Below, in pieces: positions 1 to 6,277 of a stretch of DNA of 27,503 nt. Made by a program: the position numbers and the translations under genes. Source of the DNA: Bacillota bacterium. GTDB taxonomy: Bacteria; Bacillota; Clostridia; Peptostreptococcales; Anaerovoracaceae. Location: assembly GCA_016284575.1 (NCBI GenBank), contig JAEEPD010000075.1:1-27503 (forward strand). The letters run 5' to 3'. Within the stretch, counting starts at the first letter, position 1. Each line of letters begins with the position of its first letter. Below the pieces are notes generated by a model. That model had not been told where the DNA came from. It searched no databases and saw only the letters and a program-made list of their open reading frames with translations.

Positions 1-150
1 GACCAGTCCGAAGTGACCGAACACCAGAGCCACAAGCAGAACGCCGGAGGTGCCAAGGGACAGGCCCATGATCTCGATGCGGCCGATGAGGTAACCAATA
101 GCGCTGATGAGGAAGATCAGCAGGTACTGGTTCTTGATGATTGCTAACAT
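1..150 (-). CDS. Putative AspT/YidE-family transporter, N-terminal fragment
   Basis: Only the first 50 codons are present; the gene runs off the left edge of the window. Reading starts at ATG 150-148, with a GGAG ribosome binding site about 8 bases upstream. The peptide is one hydrophobic segment (residues about 10-27), then a glycine-rich stretch with SLGTSGVLLVALVFGH and a second hydrophobic run. This pattern resembles the start of the AspT/YidE/YbjL antiporter family, inner-membrane proteins with a duplicated transmembrane domain of about 550 residues. Some members exchange aspartate for alanine; most have no known substrate. With so little sequence the family call is tentative and the substrate cannot be inferred. 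Confidence 0.6.
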   Translation of the reverse strand, partial: MLAIIKNQYLLIFLISAIGYLIGRIEIMGLSLGTSGVLLVALVFGHFGLV

Positions 151-253
151 TTTGAAGCTCCTGTCAAACTATAACAGAGATAATTACTGAAGGTATTTTA
201 TCACTTTTGATTATCGGTGGACCATATAATGAATGATTGTATATTTCTATTTT

Positions 254-270
254 TCGATAGCTTCTATCGA
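254..270. repeat. Short inverted repeat between ogg and the transporter gene
   Basis: TCGATAG and CTATCGA form perfect 7-bp arms around a 3-base loop. It lies just downstream of the glycosylase stop codon and upstream of the transporter gene on the minus strand. No clear U-tract follows on either strand, so it may be a weak terminator or a binding site. The rest of positions 151-289 shows no gene. Confidence 0.35.
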
Positions 271-289
271 CAAAAGGGGTTAGCCTTGG

Positions 290-1132
290 CTATTTGTGGG
301 AGATGGCGTAGAAAAACATGTACTGCTGCATTATTCCTGCAAAGCCTTTGTAGCGCTCGAAGGGAAAGCCCTCCGGGTAGTGGGCGTCCAGTATGCGCTG
401 TATCCACACATCCACCGGGAAGGCGTCTATCCTGTGGTAGGCGAAAAGGCTTATGCAGTTGGCCACCTTCTCCCCAACTCCCTTAAAGCCCTTGAGGGCT
501 GCCATCAGGTCCTCGTATTCCGCAGGAAGAAGGCCCTCAAGAAGGAATGGATATTCGGTCATGTCCATGGCCGCAGCCTTTATATACGGCGCCCTGTAGC
601 CCAGTGAGCAGGTCCTCAGCTCCTCATCCGTTGCCGCCGCCAGCTCCTCAGCCGTGGGGAAGGCATAATAAAATCCCCCCTCGGCCCTCTCGTCCTCTAT
701 CCTCCTGCCGTATTTACTGCAGAGAGCCTCAACGCAGGACTTTATGGCAGGAATGTTCTTTCTCTGGGATATTATAAACGTGATGAGCATCTCCCAGGGA
801 TCCTGTATGAGTATGCGTATGCCCCTGCCGTAATCCGCCGCCTCCGTCAGGAAGCGGTCTGAAGGATCCACGGAAGCCCTGTACTCTGCGTAATTCGCGT
901 ACATGTCAAAATAGGCTCTCCAGTAGGCTCTGTATTCATCCTCGCTGCACATGAGCTCGGCTCCGTAGATGCAGCCGTCAGCCTCAAGTTTGGCCCCCTC
1001 CGGCTCCCTTAAAAGCAGCAGCCTGTCCTCAGCCATTAGCTGCCACCAGCCGTCAGTTCTCCTGTTCATGCGGAAAACCTGCCCGCTTTTTGCTATCTTT
1101 TCAATGCAGAAGTCTTCGTTTGTTAGAAACAT
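290..1132 (-). CDS. ogg: 8-oxoguanine DNA glycosylase (OGG1 type)
   Basis: A base-excision-repair enzyme that removes 8-oxoguanine and cuts the strand by beta-elimination. The 280 residues fit the family. The N-terminal part has the OGG_N signature (SGQVFRM near residue 20). The C-terminal part is the helix-hairpin-helix glycosylase fold, with GVGEKVAN carrying the presumed Schiff-base lysine (Lys222) and PVDVW carrying the catalytic aspartate (Asp241). Those match Lys249 and Asp268 of human OGG1. I chose ATG at 1132; an in-frame TTG at 1159 would add nine residues, but MFLTNEDF is the expected family start and an AAGGGG sits upstream of it. There is no iron-sulfur cysteine cluster of the EndoIII/MutY type. 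It is transcribed divergently from asnA. Confidence 0.9.
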   Translation of the reverse strand: MFLTNEDFCIEKIAKSGQVFRMNRRTDGWWQLMAEDRLLLLREPEGAKLEADGCIYGAELMCSEDEYRAYWRAYFDMYANYAEYRASVDPSDRFLTEAADYGRGIRILIQDPWEMLITFIISQRKNIPAIKSCVEALCSKYGRRIEDERAEGGFYYAFPTAEELAAATDEELRTCSLGYRAPYIKAAAMDMTEYPFLLEGLLPAEYEDLMAALKGFKGVGEKVANCISLFAYHRIDAFPVDVWIQRILDAHYPEGFPFERYKGFAGIMQQYMFFYAISHK

Positions 1133-1167
1133 ATCCGAACATTTGCCCCTTTCCGGCAATATTTATT

Positions 1168-1194
1168 CGCAAGTCCCCTCAAAAAGAACTTGCG
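1168..1194. promoter_or_regulatory. Inverted repeat in the ogg/asnA divergent region
   Basis: CGCAAGT (1168-1174) and ACTTGCG (1188-1194) are perfect 7-bp arms with a 13-base spacer. They lie between the two divergent genes and a few bases upstream of a TATACT box (1208-1213) that points toward asnA. This is a candidate operator for one or both genes. No regulator gene lies nearby. Confidence 0.4.
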
Positions 1195-1233
1195 CGGCAG
1201 ACTTTATTATACTAAACTAATGCCATATTTTTA

Positions 1234-1252
1234 CGCAGGGCAAAAGCCTGCG
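1234..1252 (+). promoter_or_regulatory. Leader hairpin in front of asnA
   Basis: CGCAGG and CCTGCG form a 6-bp stem around a 7-base loop, directly upstream of the GGGAGAAG ribosome binding site of asnA (ATG at 1272). It could affect translation initiation or stabilise the mRNA. It has no U-tract, so it is not a terminator. Confidence 0.35.
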
Positions 1253-1271
1253 GCCCAAAGGGAGAAGTACC

Positions 1272-2285
1272 ATGAGCAAGATCATTATACCAGAAAACTA
1301 CAAGTCTAAGCTAAACAATTACGAGACTCAGAAGGCCATCGGCCTTATCCACAACGTTTTTGAGCGTCACCTCAGCCAGGCCCTGAACATCACCCGCGTG
1401 TCCGCCCCCCTCTTCCTGGAGGCAGCCACCGGTCTTAACGACGACCTCAACGGCTATGAGCGCAAGGTGGATTTCGACATAAAGGAGGACGGCCGCCACT
1501 GCCAGGTGGTTCAGTCTCTGGCCAAGTGGAAGCGCCACGCCCTTAAGATCTACGATTTTTACGTGGGCAACGGCCTTTACACTGATATGAACGCTATCCG
1601 CAGGGACGAGGACCTGGACAACCTCCACTCCGTCTACGTGGACCAGTGGGACTGGGAGAAGGTCATCCGCCCCGAGGACCGCAATTTCTTCTATCTGCGC
1701 AACACCGTGGAGAAGATCGTAAACGCCATCTGCGACACCGAGCTGGAGCTTAGGGCCAAGTTCCCCCAGCTGAACCAGCTCACGCCTAAGGACAGAAACG
1801 TGTTCTTCATCAGCTCCCAGGAGCTTCTGGACATGTATCCTGACAAGACCCCCAAGGAGAGGGAGCAGGCCATAGTCAAGGAGCACCACACCGTCTTCCT
1901 GAGCCAGGTTGGCGGAGTCCTCTCCAACGGCGAGCCCCACGACGGCAGAGCCCCCGACTACGACGACTGGGATCTGAACGGCGACATCCTCTTCTACAAC
2001 GAGATCCTGGACGATGTCATTGAGATATCCTCCATGGGCATCCGCGTGTCCCCCGAATCCCTGGACCGTCAGCTCACCATAGCAGGCTGCGATGACCGCC
2101 GCCAACTGCCCTTCCACAAGGCCCTTCTTGCCGGCGAGCTTCCCTACCCCATCGGAGGAGGCATTGGCCAGAGCCGTCTGTGCATGCTGCTCATGGGCAG
2201 CGCCCACATCGGAGAGGTGCAGTCCGCAGTATGGGATGACGAGACCCGCCGTCTCTGCGAGGAAGCCGGGATCAATATTCTGTAG
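1272..2285 (+). CDS. asnA: Aspartate--ammonia ligase (asparagine synthetase A)
   Basis: Makes asparagine from aspartate, ammonia and ATP in the cytoplasm through a beta-aspartyl-AMP intermediate. The fold is that of class II aminoacyl-tRNA synthetases. The 337 residues match the family length (about 330). Recognisable blocks are TRVSAPLF (41-48), VVQSLAKWKR (79-88), the LYTDMNAIRRDE block followed by HSVYVDQWDWE (102-129), and a class II motif-3-like GGGIGQSRL (295-303) with the ATP-binding arginine Arg302. The start has a GGGAGAAG site at normal spacing. The gene has its own terminator and is probably monocistronic. Unlike AsnB it uses free ammonia, which suits an ammonia-rich anaerobic habitat (inference). 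Confidence 0.97.
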   Translation: MSKIIIPENYKSKLNNYETQKAIGLIHNVFERHLSQALNITRVSAPLFLEAATGLNDDLNGYERKVDFDIKEDGRHCQVVQSLAKWKRHALKIYDFYVGNGLYTDMNAIRRDEDLDNLHSVYVDQWDWEKVIRPEDRNFFYLRNTVEKIVNAICDTELELRAKFPQLNQLTPKDRNVFFISSQELLDMYPDKTPKEREQAIVKEHHTVFLSQVGGVLSNGEPHDGRAPDYDDWDLNGDILFYNEILDDVIEISSMGIRVSPESLDRQLTIAGCDDRRQLPFHKALLAGELPYPIGGGIGQSRLCMLLMGSAHIGEVQSAVWDDETRRLCEEAGINIL

Positions 2286-2298
2286 TTTGATTTTTACG

Positions 2299-2329
2299 AA
2301 AGCTGTGGTATACTTACTGCAGCTTTTTT
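2299..2329 (+). terminator. Rho-independent terminator of asnA
   Basis: AAAGCTG (2299-2305) pairs with CAGCTTT (2320-2326). The inner bases extend the stem to about 12 pairs, including two G-U pairs, around a TACT loop. A T-run follows. Confidence 0.8.
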
Positions 2330-2382
2330 ATTGCTTTTTTGACGGCAGTCCGGCTCGCCCCGGCGCCGGATACACATATACA

Positions 2383-3147
2383 ATGGCAAAACAACAGGTC
2401 CGAAAAACTGAACAAAGCTTTGGCATCAATTCCCTGGTCCTCAGGCTCATTGCCATCCTGGCCACCATCGCCTACTACCTCAGAATACATCTGAACATAG
2501 GGCCCGAGCTCTTCGGCCACCTCAACTGGCTGGCCTTCCCCATCTTCGCCTTCATGCTTGCAGAGGGCTTCGAAAACAGCTCGGACCGCTACCTCTACCT
2601 CAGGCGCATACTCATCTTCGCCCTCATAAGCGAGATCCCTTTCAACTACGTGGTCAGCGGCAGCTTCCTGAACACCGAAAGCCAGAACGTGCTCTTCACC
2701 CTGCTGGCTGGAGGCATCTGCATCTACCTGGCGGAGACCGTAAGGCTGGAGACCAATAACCTCTTCCTCACCATCCTGAGCGAGGTCCTGCTCTGCCTTC
2801 TGGCCTACAAGGCAGGCAGCCTGCTGAGCCTGGAGATGGCCTCCTACGGCATACTGATGGTCATGATCTTCTACATAGCGGAAAAGATCACCTATCCCAA
2901 GCTCTTTATGCTCCTCTTCTTCGGCAGTCTGAGCTTTGTCATGAAGACGGACAACCACCTGATAATAAGCTTCCTTGGCATAAATCTGGCCTTCAACGAG
3001 GTCGCCACCAGCATCCCCGCCATGCTCTGCATCTGGCTCTACAATGGCAGGCGCGGCCCCAACAGCAACGGTCTGAAGCTAGCCTTCTACCTCTTCTATC
3101 CCCTGCTGCTCACAGCCATTGCCATCGCAAAGCTCAGTCTTGCATAG
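2383..3147 (+). CDS. TraX-family membrane protein
   Basis: A 254-residue polytopic protein with about eight hydrophobic segments. It carries the TraX-family pattern: an early segment ending in YYLRIHL, then GHLNWLAFPIFAFMLAEGF, YLRRILIFALISEIPFNYV and NVLFTLLAGG. TraX of the F plasmid acetylates pilin, and the family belongs to the membrane acyltransferase-like proteins. In Bacillota, chromosomal copies are common and their substrates are unknown; acylation of a surface sugar or protein is a guess. I took the start at ATG 2383 because family members begin shortly before the NSLVLRLIAI segment. The upstream ribosome binding site is weak. The gene sits alone between two terminators, with no other conjugation gene, so it is not evidence of a plasmid. 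Confidence 0.85.
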   Translation: MAKQQVRKTEQSFGINSLVLRLIAILATIAYYLRIHLNIGPELFGHLNWLAFPIFAFMLAEGFENSSDRYLYLRRILIFALISEIPFNYVVSGSFLNTESQNVLFTLLAGGICIYLAETVRLETNNLFLTILSEVLLCLLAYKAGSLLSLEMASYGILMVMIFYIAEKITYPKLFMLLFFGSLSFVMKTDNHLIISFLGINLAFNEVATSIPAMLCIWLYNGRRGPNSNGLKLAFYLFYPLLLTAIAIAKLSLA

Positions 3148-3169
3148 ACAGCTATTCATTTTGCACTTT

Positions 3170-3203
3170 AAGCGTCCCTTCCATTGCGGCAGGGGCGCTT
3201 TTA
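3170..3203 (+). terminator. Rho-independent terminator after the TraX gene
   Basis: AAGCGTCCCT (3170-3179) pairs with AGGGGCGCTT (3191-3200), 10 pairs with one wobble, then a short T-run. A possible promoter for the next operon overlaps it. Confidence 0.7.
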
Positions 3204-3212
3204 TGATATTAT
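3184..3212 (+). promoter_or_regulatory. Possible promoter of the hypB operon
   Basis: TTGCGG (3184-3189) and TATTAT (3207-3212) are 17 bases apart, 36 bases before the first hypB ATG. The -35 match is only partial, and it lies inside the terminator hairpin. Confidence 0.35.
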
Positions 3213-3247
3213 AAGTTGTTGATAAAAATCACAGAAAGGACCTGTAT

Positions 3248-3928
3248 ATGAGCTACGAGATATTTGAAACCAAGGAAAGGATCCTGGCGGAAAACGACAA
3301 CTCCGCCGAAAGGACCAGGCAGGCTCTGAAGGAAAACAAGACCTTCTTCATAAACCTGATGGGGTCTCCTGGAGCAGGCAAGACCAGCACCCTGCTGCAC
3401 ATCATTAAAAGGCTGGGCAGCAAGTACAGAATAGGCGTCATGGAAGCCGATGTGGAATCCGATGTGGACGCAAAAACCATTGCAGATACAGGCGTAAGAG
3501 TCATACAGCTCCACTCCGGCGGCCTCTGCCACATGGATGCTGACATGACCAGCCGCGGCATGGAGCGCATGGGCATCGAAGGCCTGGATCTTCTGATCAT
3601 GGAAAACATCGGAAATCTGGTGTGCCCTGCCGAATTCGAGGTGGGCGCGGACCTGCGCCTGGTGGTGCTCTCCGTACCCGAGGGAGACGACAAGCCCCTC
3701 AAGTACCCCCTGATGTTCACCGTGGGAGACGTGGTCCTTGTAAACAAGATAGACGCCGCTCCGGCCTTCGACTTCGACATCGAAGCCTTCAAGCCCAGAG
3801 TTCTGGCACTGAACCCCAACGCCCTGTTCTTCCCAATCTCCGCCAAGACCGAAGAAGGTATAGACGAATTCTGCAGCTGGCTGGAGAAAAAGATCGACGA
3901 AAGGAGAGCTGAATATGAGGCTGATTAA
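3248..3928 (+). CDS. hypB: HypB-like GTPase (nickel insertion), copy 1
   Basis: A G3E-family GTPase like HypB, which delivers nickel to NiFe-hydrogenase with HypA. The 226 residues show a P-loop GSPGAGKT (39-46), the EADVESDVD block (67-74), the interface metal-site residues Cys94-His95 and Cys126, and an intact guanine-specificity motif NKID (166-169). It lacks the N-terminal CxxCGC nickel site and the histidine-rich stretch found in some HypB proteins. The start has AAAGGACC upstream. Its end overlaps the start of a second HypB-like gene by 14 bases, so the two are co-translated. No hydrogenase, HypA or other Hyp gene is in the window. It might serve another nickel or zinc enzyme, or act with elements encoded elsewhere. 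Confidence 0.88.
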   Translation: MSYEIFETKERILAENDNSAERTRQALKENKTFFINLMGSPGAGKTSTLLHIIKRLGSKYRIGVMEADVESDVDAKTIADTGVRVIQLHSGGLCHMDADMTSRGMERMGIEGLDLLIMENIGNLVCPAEFEVGADLRLVVLSVPEGDDKPLKYPLMFTVGDVVLVNKIDAAPAFDFDIEAFKPRVLALNPNALFFPISAKTEEGIDEFCSWLEKKIDERRAEYEAD

Positions 3929-4571
3929 ACTCGAAGAAAGCATCACCGAATCCAACGACCGCGACGCTGAAGCCCTCCGCAAGGAGATGAAGGAGCGCGG
4001 TACTCTTATGATCAACCTGATGAGCGCCGCAGGCTCCGGAAAGACCACCCTGCTTTCCCGCATCATCACAGACATGACAGACACGAAGATAGGCGTTGTG
4101 GAAGCCGACATCGACTCCACTGTGGACGCCGAAAAGATCGAAGCCTTAGGCGCCGTGGCCATCCAGGCTCACACCAACGGCATGTGCCACATGGACGCAG
4201 GCATGACAGCCAACGCCCTTCACGCCATGGGCTACGATGGACTGGACCTGGTGTTCCTGGAGAACGTGGGCAACCTGATCTGCCCCGCCGAATACGACAC
4301 CGGCTCCGGCGGAAAGCTCATGATCACCTCCGTTCAGGAGGGAGACGACAAGCCCCTCAAATACCCCCTGATGTTCATCGAAAGTGACGCCCTGGTGGTA
4401 GCCAAGATCGACGCCATTTCCTATTTTGATTTTGACCTCGAAAAGTTTAAAGAAAGGGTATATAATATCAATCCGAGGATAAAGATCTTCCCCGTATCCG
4501 CTAAAACAGGAGAAGGAATGAAGGATCTGGAAAACTGGTTAAGAGAACAGATCCGTGACTGGAGAAAGTAA
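3915..4571 (+). CDS. HypB-like GTPase, diverged copy 2
   Basis: A second, tandem HypB-like protein of 218 residues, clearly homologous to the first over its full length (shared EADIDSTVD, CHMDAGMT, NLICPAEY and EGDDKPLKYPLMF). The P-loop is SAAGSGKT (37-44) rather than GSPGAGKT. The metal-site residues Cys91-His92 and Cys123 are kept. The guanine-recognition motif reads AKID (163-166), so the usual Asn of NKxD is replaced by Ala. This suggests altered nucleotide binding or a partner role in a heterodimer with copy 1 (inference). HypB proteins dimerise across the metal site, and both copies keep that site. The start lies inside copy 1, with AAAGGAGAGCTGAAT just before ATG 3915. The function is unproven. 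Confidence 0.85.
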   Translation: MRLIKLEESITESNDRDAEALRKEMKERGTLMINLMSAAGSGKTTLLSRIITDMTDTKIGVVEADIDSTVDAEKIEALGAVAIQAHTNGMCHMDAGMTANALHAMGYDGLDLVFLENVGNLICPAEYDTGSGGKLMITSVQEGDDKPLKYPLMFIESDALVVAKIDAISYFDFDLEKFKERVYNINPRIKIFPVSAKTGEGMKDLENWLREQIRDWRK

Positions 4572-4580
4572 GGTAATAAA

Positions 4581-5147
4581 ATGGCATTGACCTATCCTAT
4601 TGACATTGCAGGGCTCCACAGAGAGCTGCCAATCTGCAGGATCACCGACGATCTTTACATCGGCGCATTCATCTGCTTCGGAGATCAGGAGCTTTCCGTT
4701 GCCTGTGCAAGGGAGCTTCTGAAGCTGGTCCCCCAGGACAGCTATGACTACATATTTACAGCAGAAGCCAAGAGCATCCCCCTCATCCACGAGATGGCCC
4801 GCCAGAGCGGCGCAAGCAAGTACTTCATCGCAAGAAAGGGTCCCAAGGCCTACATGCCGGATCCCCTTCACGTGGAGGACCAGTCCATCACCACCGCCGG
4901 CATACAGAAGCTGTATCTTGGAAGAGATGACGCTGAGATGATCAAGGGAAAGCGCATCCTGATAATGGACGATGTTATCTCCACCGGCGGCTCACTTAAG
5001 GCCATGGAGGCTCTGATAGAGCTGGCCGGAGGCATAGTCACCGACAAGATCGCTGTACTTGCCGAGGGCGATGCTGCAGAAAGGGACGACATCAAGTTCC
5101 TGGCTCCCCTGCCCCTGTTCAACAAGGACGGAAGCATAAAGGCATAA
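4581..5147 (+). CDS. Phosphoribosyltransferase (adenine/xanthine type)
   Basis: A type I phosphoribosyltransferase of 188 residues, which would join a base (probably a purine) to PRPP. The PRPP-binding loop is RILIMDDVISTGG (125-137). The hood region IFTAEAKSIPLIHEMAR (58-74) and the segment following KYFIARKGPKAYM resemble adenine and xanthine phosphoribosyltransferases. The exact base cannot be read from the sequence. It begins 9 bases after the second HypB-like gene, with an AAGG site, and shares that gene's terminator, so the three form one transcript. Pairing with two HypB-like GTPases is unusual. It could link purine salvage to a metal-dependent purine enzyme, but this is inference. Confidence 0.85.
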   Translation: MALTYPIDIAGLHRELPICRITDDLYIGAFICFGDQELSVACARELLKLVPQDSYDYIFTAEAKSIPLIHEMARQSGASKYFIARKGPKAYMPDPLHVEDQSITTAGIQKLYLGRDDAEMIKGKRILIMDDVISTGGSLKAMEALIELAGGIVTDKIAVLAEGDAAERDDIKFLAPLPLFNKDGSIKA

Positions 5148-5169
5148 CTGAAAGCCCCAAAAAAAAATG

Positions 5170-5200
5170 AGAGCGGGTCCTTAAAAGGATCCGCTCTTTT
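5170..5200 (+). terminator. Rho-independent terminator of the hypB-PRTase operon
   Basis: AGAGCGGGTCC pairs with GGATCCGCTCT, about 12 pairs with one G-U and a 4-base loop, then TTTT. An A-run precedes it, so it may also act on the opposite strand. Confidence 0.85.
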
Positions 5201-5210
5201 ATTGCAAAAG

Positions 5211-5238
5211 AAAAGCTGTTTCCGAAGAAACAGCTTTT
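5211..5238 (-). terminator. Terminator of the tRNA-Leu gene
   Basis: A perfect 12-bp stem (5211-5222 with 5227-5238). On the minus strand it has a UUCG tetraloop and ends in a T-rich tail (CTTTTG). It starts only one base after the tRNA CCA end. Confidence 0.85.
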
Positions 5239-5239
5239 G

Positions 5240-5324
5240 TGGTGCGGTATAATGGACTTGAACCATCACGGTGTTACCCATACGGCCCTCAACCGTACGC
5301 GTCTGCCAATTCCGCCAATACCGC
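5240..5324 (-). tRNA. tRNA-Leu, anticodon GAG
   Basis: An 85-base class II tRNA. The acceptor stem is GCGGTAT with ATACCGC, the discriminator is A, and CCA is encoded (5242-5240). The anticodon arm is TACGG-TTGAGGG-CCGTA, so the anticodon is GAG. A long variable arm and the GGTTCAAGTCC T-arm follow. GAG reads CTC and CTT leucine codons. The gene stands alone with its own promoter and terminator. Confidence 0.97.
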
Positions 5325-5338
5325 AAATCGACTTTGAT

Positions 5339-5367
5339 ATAATAGCAAATCCCTATTGGTTTGTAAA
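5339..5367 (-). promoter_or_regulatory. Promoter of tRNA-Leu
   Basis: On the minus strand, TTTACA (5367-5362) and TATTAT (5344-5339) are separated by 17 bases. Each matches the consensus at five of six positions. The tRNA begins 14 bases downstream of the -10 box. Confidence 0.75.
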
Positions 5368-5392
5368 GGGTTTTTTAGCCGATTTTTTAAAA

Positions 5393-5821
5393 TTATTTGA
5401 AGCTCTGAGGATCAGTCTCCTGGAAGTACATAAGGGACTTGTAGAACTCAGGGTATTTATCCTTCATGCGGATAGGACGGCCCTCGCTGTCCAGGAAGCA
5501 GTGCTCCGAATGGCCTTTGAAAACTATGGCGCCCTTTTCGTTCACCATCTCGTAGTTTATCTTAAGCTTCAGCCCGTCGAATTTGGACACGCTGATGTTT
5601 ATGGTCACCAGCTCGGGAAAGCGCACGCTCTGTCTGTACTTGCCCTCCACCTCCAGCACCGGCGAGACTATGCCAAGGGATTCAAGGCGATCGAAATTCC
5701 AGCCTATCTGGGCAAGAAAATCCACCCTGGCTTCCTCCATCCACCTTATGTAATTGGAATGATGGACCATGCCCATCTTGTCCGTCTCGTAATACTGGAC
5801 CCTGTGTCTGTACTTTTCCAC
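5393..5821 (-). CDS. Acyl-CoA thioesterase, YbgC/FadM hot-dog family
   Basis: A cytoplasmic hot-dog-fold thioesterase of 142 residues, the usual length for YbgC/FadM-type enzymes that hydrolyse acyl-CoA. The signature YYETDKMGMVHHSNYIRWMEEAR (residues 10-32, family pattern YxDTDxxGxVxHxNYxxxxExAR) carries the likely catalytic Asp14 and the His-Asn pair. Translation starts at a GTG (5821-5819) that overlaps the TAG stop of mscL by one base, so the two genes are probably translationally coupled. This explains the lack of a separate strong ribosome binding site. The acyl chain preference is unknown. Co-transcription with a membrane-tension channel may reflect a link to membrane lipid homeostasis, which is speculation. 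Confidence 0.88.
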   Translation of the reverse strand: MEKYRHRVQYYETDKMGMVHHSNYIRWMEEARVDFLAQIGWNFDRLESLGIVSPVLEVEGKYRQSVRFPELVTINISVSKFDGLKLKINYEMVNEKGAIVFKGHSEHCFLDSEGRPIRMKDKYPEFYKSLMYFQETDPQSFK

Positions 5822-6129
5822 TACTTCGCTTCTTCTGCTTCCTTCTTGTGCATCTTATTGATAGCCTTTACCACCAGGAACATTGCCAGTGCCACCAGCA
5901 GGAAGTTGACTATGTTCTGGATGAACATGCCGTAGTTGACCTCGGCCTCTCCGACTACCCATTTAAGCTCCTCGAAGCTTACGCCGCCGGTGAGGATACC
6001 GATCAGAGGCATGATTATATCCTTGACCAGTGAATTGACAATAGCGGTGAAGGCTCCGCCTACTACTACGCCTACAGCCATGTCCATAACATTGCCGCGG
6101 GCAATGAATTCCTTGAATTCCTTTACCAT
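5821..6129 (-). CDS. mscL: Large-conductance mechanosensitive channel MscL
   Basis: A tension-gated pore in the cytoplasmic membrane that releases solutes on hypo-osmotic shock. The N-terminal amphipathic helix and pore-lining helix are clear (FKEFIARGNVMDMAVGVVVGG, residues about 5-25). A short extracellular loop, the second transmembrane helix (about 68-88) and a charged tail HKKEAEEAK follow. At 102 residues it is shorter than E. coli MscL (136), because both the outer loop and the cytoplasmic bundle are short. All parts needed for the pore are present. A GGAG site precedes ATG 6129. It overlaps the thioesterase gene by one base. Confidence 0.95.
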   Translation of the reverse strand: MVKEFKEFIARGNVMDMAVGVVVGGAFTAIVNSLVKDIIMPLIGILTGGVSFEELKWVVGEAEVNYGMFIQNIVNFLLVALAMFLVVKAINKMHKKEAEEAK

Positions 6130-6162
6130 TTTGGATTCTCCTGTGTTTTAATTCATAATAAT

Positions 6163-6191
6163 TTCATACTGCCTTCGGCAGCGCTTTACAA
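6163..6191 (-). promoter_or_regulatory. Likely promoter of mscL-thioesterase
   Basis: On the minus strand, TTGTAA (6191-6186) and TATGAA (6168-6163) are 17 bases apart, 33 bases before mscL. The spacer contains the small inverted repeat CTGCC-GAA-GGCAG. Confidence 0.45.
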
Positions 6192-6277
6192 TCGAATATT
6201 ATACAATTAATAAAGGACAAATTCCAGTATTTATGATATCATTAATCAAAATAATATTGATAAAGGTGAAAATACCT

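Noticed and set aside
1311..2207. 298-codon open frame antisense to asnA
   Set aside because: It lies wholly inside a clear gene, has low-complexity Val/Leu/Ala composition and no family motif. It arises from the codon bias of asnA.
2383..3147. TraX gene as evidence of a conjugative element
   Set aside because: No other transfer, relaxase or integrase gene is near. Chromosomal TraX-family genes are common in Bacillota.
3248..5147. A hydrogenase maturation operon
   Set aside because: Only HypB-like genes are present. HypA, C, D, E, F and hydrogenase subunits are missing from the window.
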